This document shows positions 6,317 to 7,861 of a stretch of 7,861 nucleotides of DNA, piece after piece. Position numbers and translations under genes: made by a program. The notes below the pieces were generated by a model that saw nothing but the letters and a program-made list of their open reading frames with translations, ran no database searches and had not been told where the DNA came from. How positions within the stretch are numbered: position 1 is the stretch's first letter; every line of letters begins with the position of its first letter. This stretch comes from Eubacterium sp. TM05-53 (GTDB lineage Bacteria > Bacillota_I > Bacilli_A > Erysipelotrichales > Erysipelotrichaceae), in assembly GCF_003436425.1 (NCBI RefSeq), contig NZ_QSPK01000082.1, forward strand, positions 1-7,861, written 5' to 3'.

Positions 6317-7711
6317 TCATCTATTTTCTGAAAATGAATGATATAAATCGTCCAACGTATAAAGAATTAAATTTGAATCATCCTTTAAATCAAAACCAGA
6401 TTTCGAAAAAAAGCCGTATTTATAACATGTCATATTCACATTTTTTACTTGTTCAATCTCTTTATCCACAACATCCTGTGTTACTTTAGAATTCTTGTAC
6501 TTGCATTCATAAAATATATATCCCTTTTCATCTTGCGTAACTACATCAAATTCTCCGTTCATCTTATTTACAGGATCATCATAATAATATTTTCCAATCT
6601 CAAAGAAAGGCACTTCGAATCCATTCAATCTATTCTTTCGAATCAAAAATTGTTGACAAATCCATTCAAACACAGATGGAACATGACTCTTATACAAATC
6701 ATCCTGTATAAATCGATCAAAGAATGCATCTTCATTCATTACATTTAATTGCGAAATATATTTATAGATATATTTATAGTAAAACAATGTAAAATTATCG
6801 CAAATATAATACCCAGCTTTTTTCTTATTATTCTTATCATTAATAGGTGATTTTTTTTCAACCACACCTATTTTCATCAATTTATCTAAAACATCCGAAA
6901 GAATTGGGCTCGATGCGATATGTGATTTATTTAAAATATTCGTAAATTTTGTATTTCCTGCAGCTAAAGTTTCAAACACTTCATTCGCATTATTTATTTT
7001 TGAGATTTCATTTTTCAAGTACATAGGCACTTCATTCAACAATAATCCATTTTGTGAAGCAATTAAATCAATGATATTTTCTCTTACACTTAACGATTCA
7101 TCAATTAAACGATTATAGTATGGGACACCACCAAATACACTATACAACGTTACTTTATCTTCATTTGAAAAAGATGGATAAAACAGACTTGAATCATAAT
7201 AATTCATCGGTTTTATATCTAAAATCCTTGTGAATCGACCATATAAAGGATTTTCTCGTTCAATCAAGGACTTCATTGTATCCACATAAGAACCACATAA
7301 TATAAGTTTCAAATGGGAAGTATGTAAATGTTTATCAATCACAGTTTGAAGAATACTGTCTAACCCTTTCATGCAACTGCGTAAATATGGATATTCATCC
7401 AATACAAAAATAACTGTTTTGTCTTTGGCATACGAAAATAGAAATTCAAACACTTCTTCTATTGACTGAAAGCCTAGGCGTGGCAAATTCAACATATCGG
7501 AAATCAGTGATGAAAGACTATCCACATTGGATAATTCTGTAGTTTGTTTAGCTTCATAATAAATATACTCCCCTTTGAAATCTTCGATGGCCTTCTTGAT
7601 CAATTCTGTTTTTCCTATTCTTCTTCGTCCATATATCAATACAGATTCTTGTCGATTGGATAAAAATACACGATTTAAAATCTTTAGCTCATTCTCTCTA
7701 CCTACAAACAT
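6317..7711 (-). CDS. AAA-type ATPase with C-terminal DUF234 nuclease-like domain
   Basis: A 464-residue protein of the 'archaeal ATPase' family (ATPase_2 plus DUF234 architecture). It opens with the family-typical MFVGRENEL. Walker A is GRRRIGKT (28-35, K34), Walker B is VIFVLDEY (100-107, D105 and E106), the sensor strand reads LILCGS, and an R in NPLYGRF (R159) is a candidate arginine finger. Residues about 240-290 look like a winged helix. The C-terminus carries a PD-(D/E)XK-type pattern, GEFDVV then FYECKYK (D389, E402, K404), with the likely catalytic residues intact. The biological role of this family is not established. I start at 7711 because AGAGGG lies just upstream and the family begins there; an in-frame ATG at 7732 lacks any ribosome-binding site. 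The gene is visibly more AT-rich than pheA beside it. A 33-bp gap precedes pheA, which has its own promoter. Confidence 0.88.
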   Translation of the reverse strand: MFVGRENELKILNRVFLSNRQESVLIYGRRRIGKTELIKKAIEDFKGEYIYYEAKQTTELSNVDSLSSLISDMLNLPRLGFQSIEEVFEFLFSYAKDKTVIFVLDEYPYLRSCMKGLDSILQTVIDKHLHTSHLKLILCGSYVDTMKSLIERENPLYGRFTRILDIKPMNYYDSSLFYPSFSNEDKVTLYSVFGGVPYYNRLIDESLSVRENIIDLIASQNGLLLNEVPMYLKNEISKINNANEVFETLAAGNTKFTNILNKSHIASSPILSDVLDKLMKIGVVEKKSPINDKNNKKKAGYYICDNFTLFYYKYIYKYISQLNVMNEDAFFDRFIQDDLYKSHVPSVFEWICQQFLIRKNRLNGFEVPFFEIGKYYYDDPVNKMNGEFDVVTQDEKGYIFYECKYKNSKVTQDVVDKEIEQVKNVNMTCYKYGFFSKSGFDLKDDSNLILYTLDDLYHSFSENR

Positions 7712-7714
7712 AAG

Positions 7715-7720
7715 CCCTCT
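7715..7720 (-). promoter_or_regulatory. Ribosome-binding site deciding the ATPase gene start
   Basis: AGAGGG on the minus strand lies 3 nt before the ATG at 7711 (4 nt counted from GAGG). Spacing is short but usable. Before the alternative ATG at 7732 the sequence is TTAGTAAAAAATAA, with nothing resembling AGGAGG. Confidence 0.5.
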
Positions 7721-7772
7721 GTTTTTAGTCATTTATTTTTTACTAATATTTATCTGACTAAAAAATACCACC

Positions 7773-7801
7773 AAAAAAATAGAAAGTCAAACGACTTTCT
7801 A
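7773..7801 (-). terminator. Rho-independent terminator of a minus-strand gene to the right
   Basis: On the minus strand a perfect 9-bp stem TAGAAAGTC / GACTTTCTA (7801-7793 and 7788-7780) with a 4-nt loop is followed by ATTTTTTTGG-type sequence, giving seven T residues at 7779-7773. It should end a transcript coming from beyond the right edge and thereby insulate the ATPase gene from that upstream unit. Confidence 0.75.
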
Positions 7802-7804
7802 CCG

Positions 7805-7861
7805 TCAACTTCCCGCAATATTTATACATCTATACAAATAAACATCCCGTTGTGCTGTCAC
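7805..7861 (-). CDS. Possible C-terminal end of a gene cut by the right edge
   Basis: Reading leftward on the minus strand from the window edge, one frame is open for 18 codons and ends in TGA at 7807-7805; the peptide ends ...RCINIAGS. The other two minus frames hit stops within this span. The stop lies only 3 bp before the terminator stem, which is a natural place for a gene end. The stretch is too short to identify a family, and it could instead be the untranslated tail of a message. Confidence 0.3.
   Translation of the reverse strand: MTAQRDVYLYRCINIAGS

Noticed and set aside
6449..6748. 99-codon plus-strand frame inside the ATPase gene, Ile/Phe-rich and membrane-like
   Set aside because: It is a shadow of the nuclease-like domain coding region; the hydrophobic look follows from AT-rich sequence.
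308..7711. The SNF2 protein and the ATPase-nuclease as parts of one defence system
   Set aside because: They are separated by the GNAT gene and the complete pheA operon with its own promoter and terminator, so co-transcription is not supported.
1..7861. CRISPR array, tRNA, rRNA, insertion sequence or attachment site
   Set aside because: I saw no regularly spaced repeats, cloverleaf, rRNA segments, transposase motifs or flanking terminal repeats on either strand.

Overview
The window looks like a chromosomal segment of a low-GC Gram-positive bacterium. The base composition is AT-rich (roughly mid-thirties per cent GC by eye), ribosome-binding sites are AGGAGG-type, promoters have extended -10 elements, and terminators are hairpins followed by T-runs. 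Protein style is compatible with an anaerobic Firmicute, perhaps Erysipelotrichia-like, but that placement is an impression and not a proof. Four of the five full genes lie on the minus strand.

Layout from left to right. Positions 1-307 hold no convincing gene. They contain a strong plus-strand terminator (175-218), which probably ends a gene lying left of the window, and a short tandem repeat. Positions 308-3484 (minus) encode a long SNF2-family ATPase with an N-terminal SWIM zinc finger. A 56-80 bp divergent promoter region separates it from a small GNAT acetyltransferase (3565-3981, plus). The GNAT gene runs head-on into a minus-strand aromatic amino acid unit: pheA (chorismate mutase-prephenate dehydratase with an ACT domain, 5210-6283), then a class I aminotransferase (3978-5207). 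Upstream of pheA lies an AT-rich gene for an AAA-type ATPase fused to a PD-(D/E)XK nuclease-like domain (6317-7711). The right edge carries a minus-strand terminator and possibly the last codons of another minus-strand gene.

How the genes work together. PheA would convert chorismate to prephenate and then to phenylpyruvate. The aminotransferase, which starts 2 bp after the pheA stop, would aminate phenylpyruvate to phenylalanine. A promoter sits just ahead of pheA and a terminator just after the aminotransferase, so the two form a self-contained two-gene operon. That terminator is built from the 3' end of the opposing GNAT coding sequence. The SNF2 protein, the acetyltransferase and the ATPase-nuclease have no evident functional link to this pathway.

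I do not see a clear undescribed multi-gene system. The points most worth checking are the shared convergent gene end, the altered phenylalanine-binding motif in PheA, the compositionally distinct ATPase-nuclease gene, and the start-site logic in the SNF2/GNAT divergent promoter.
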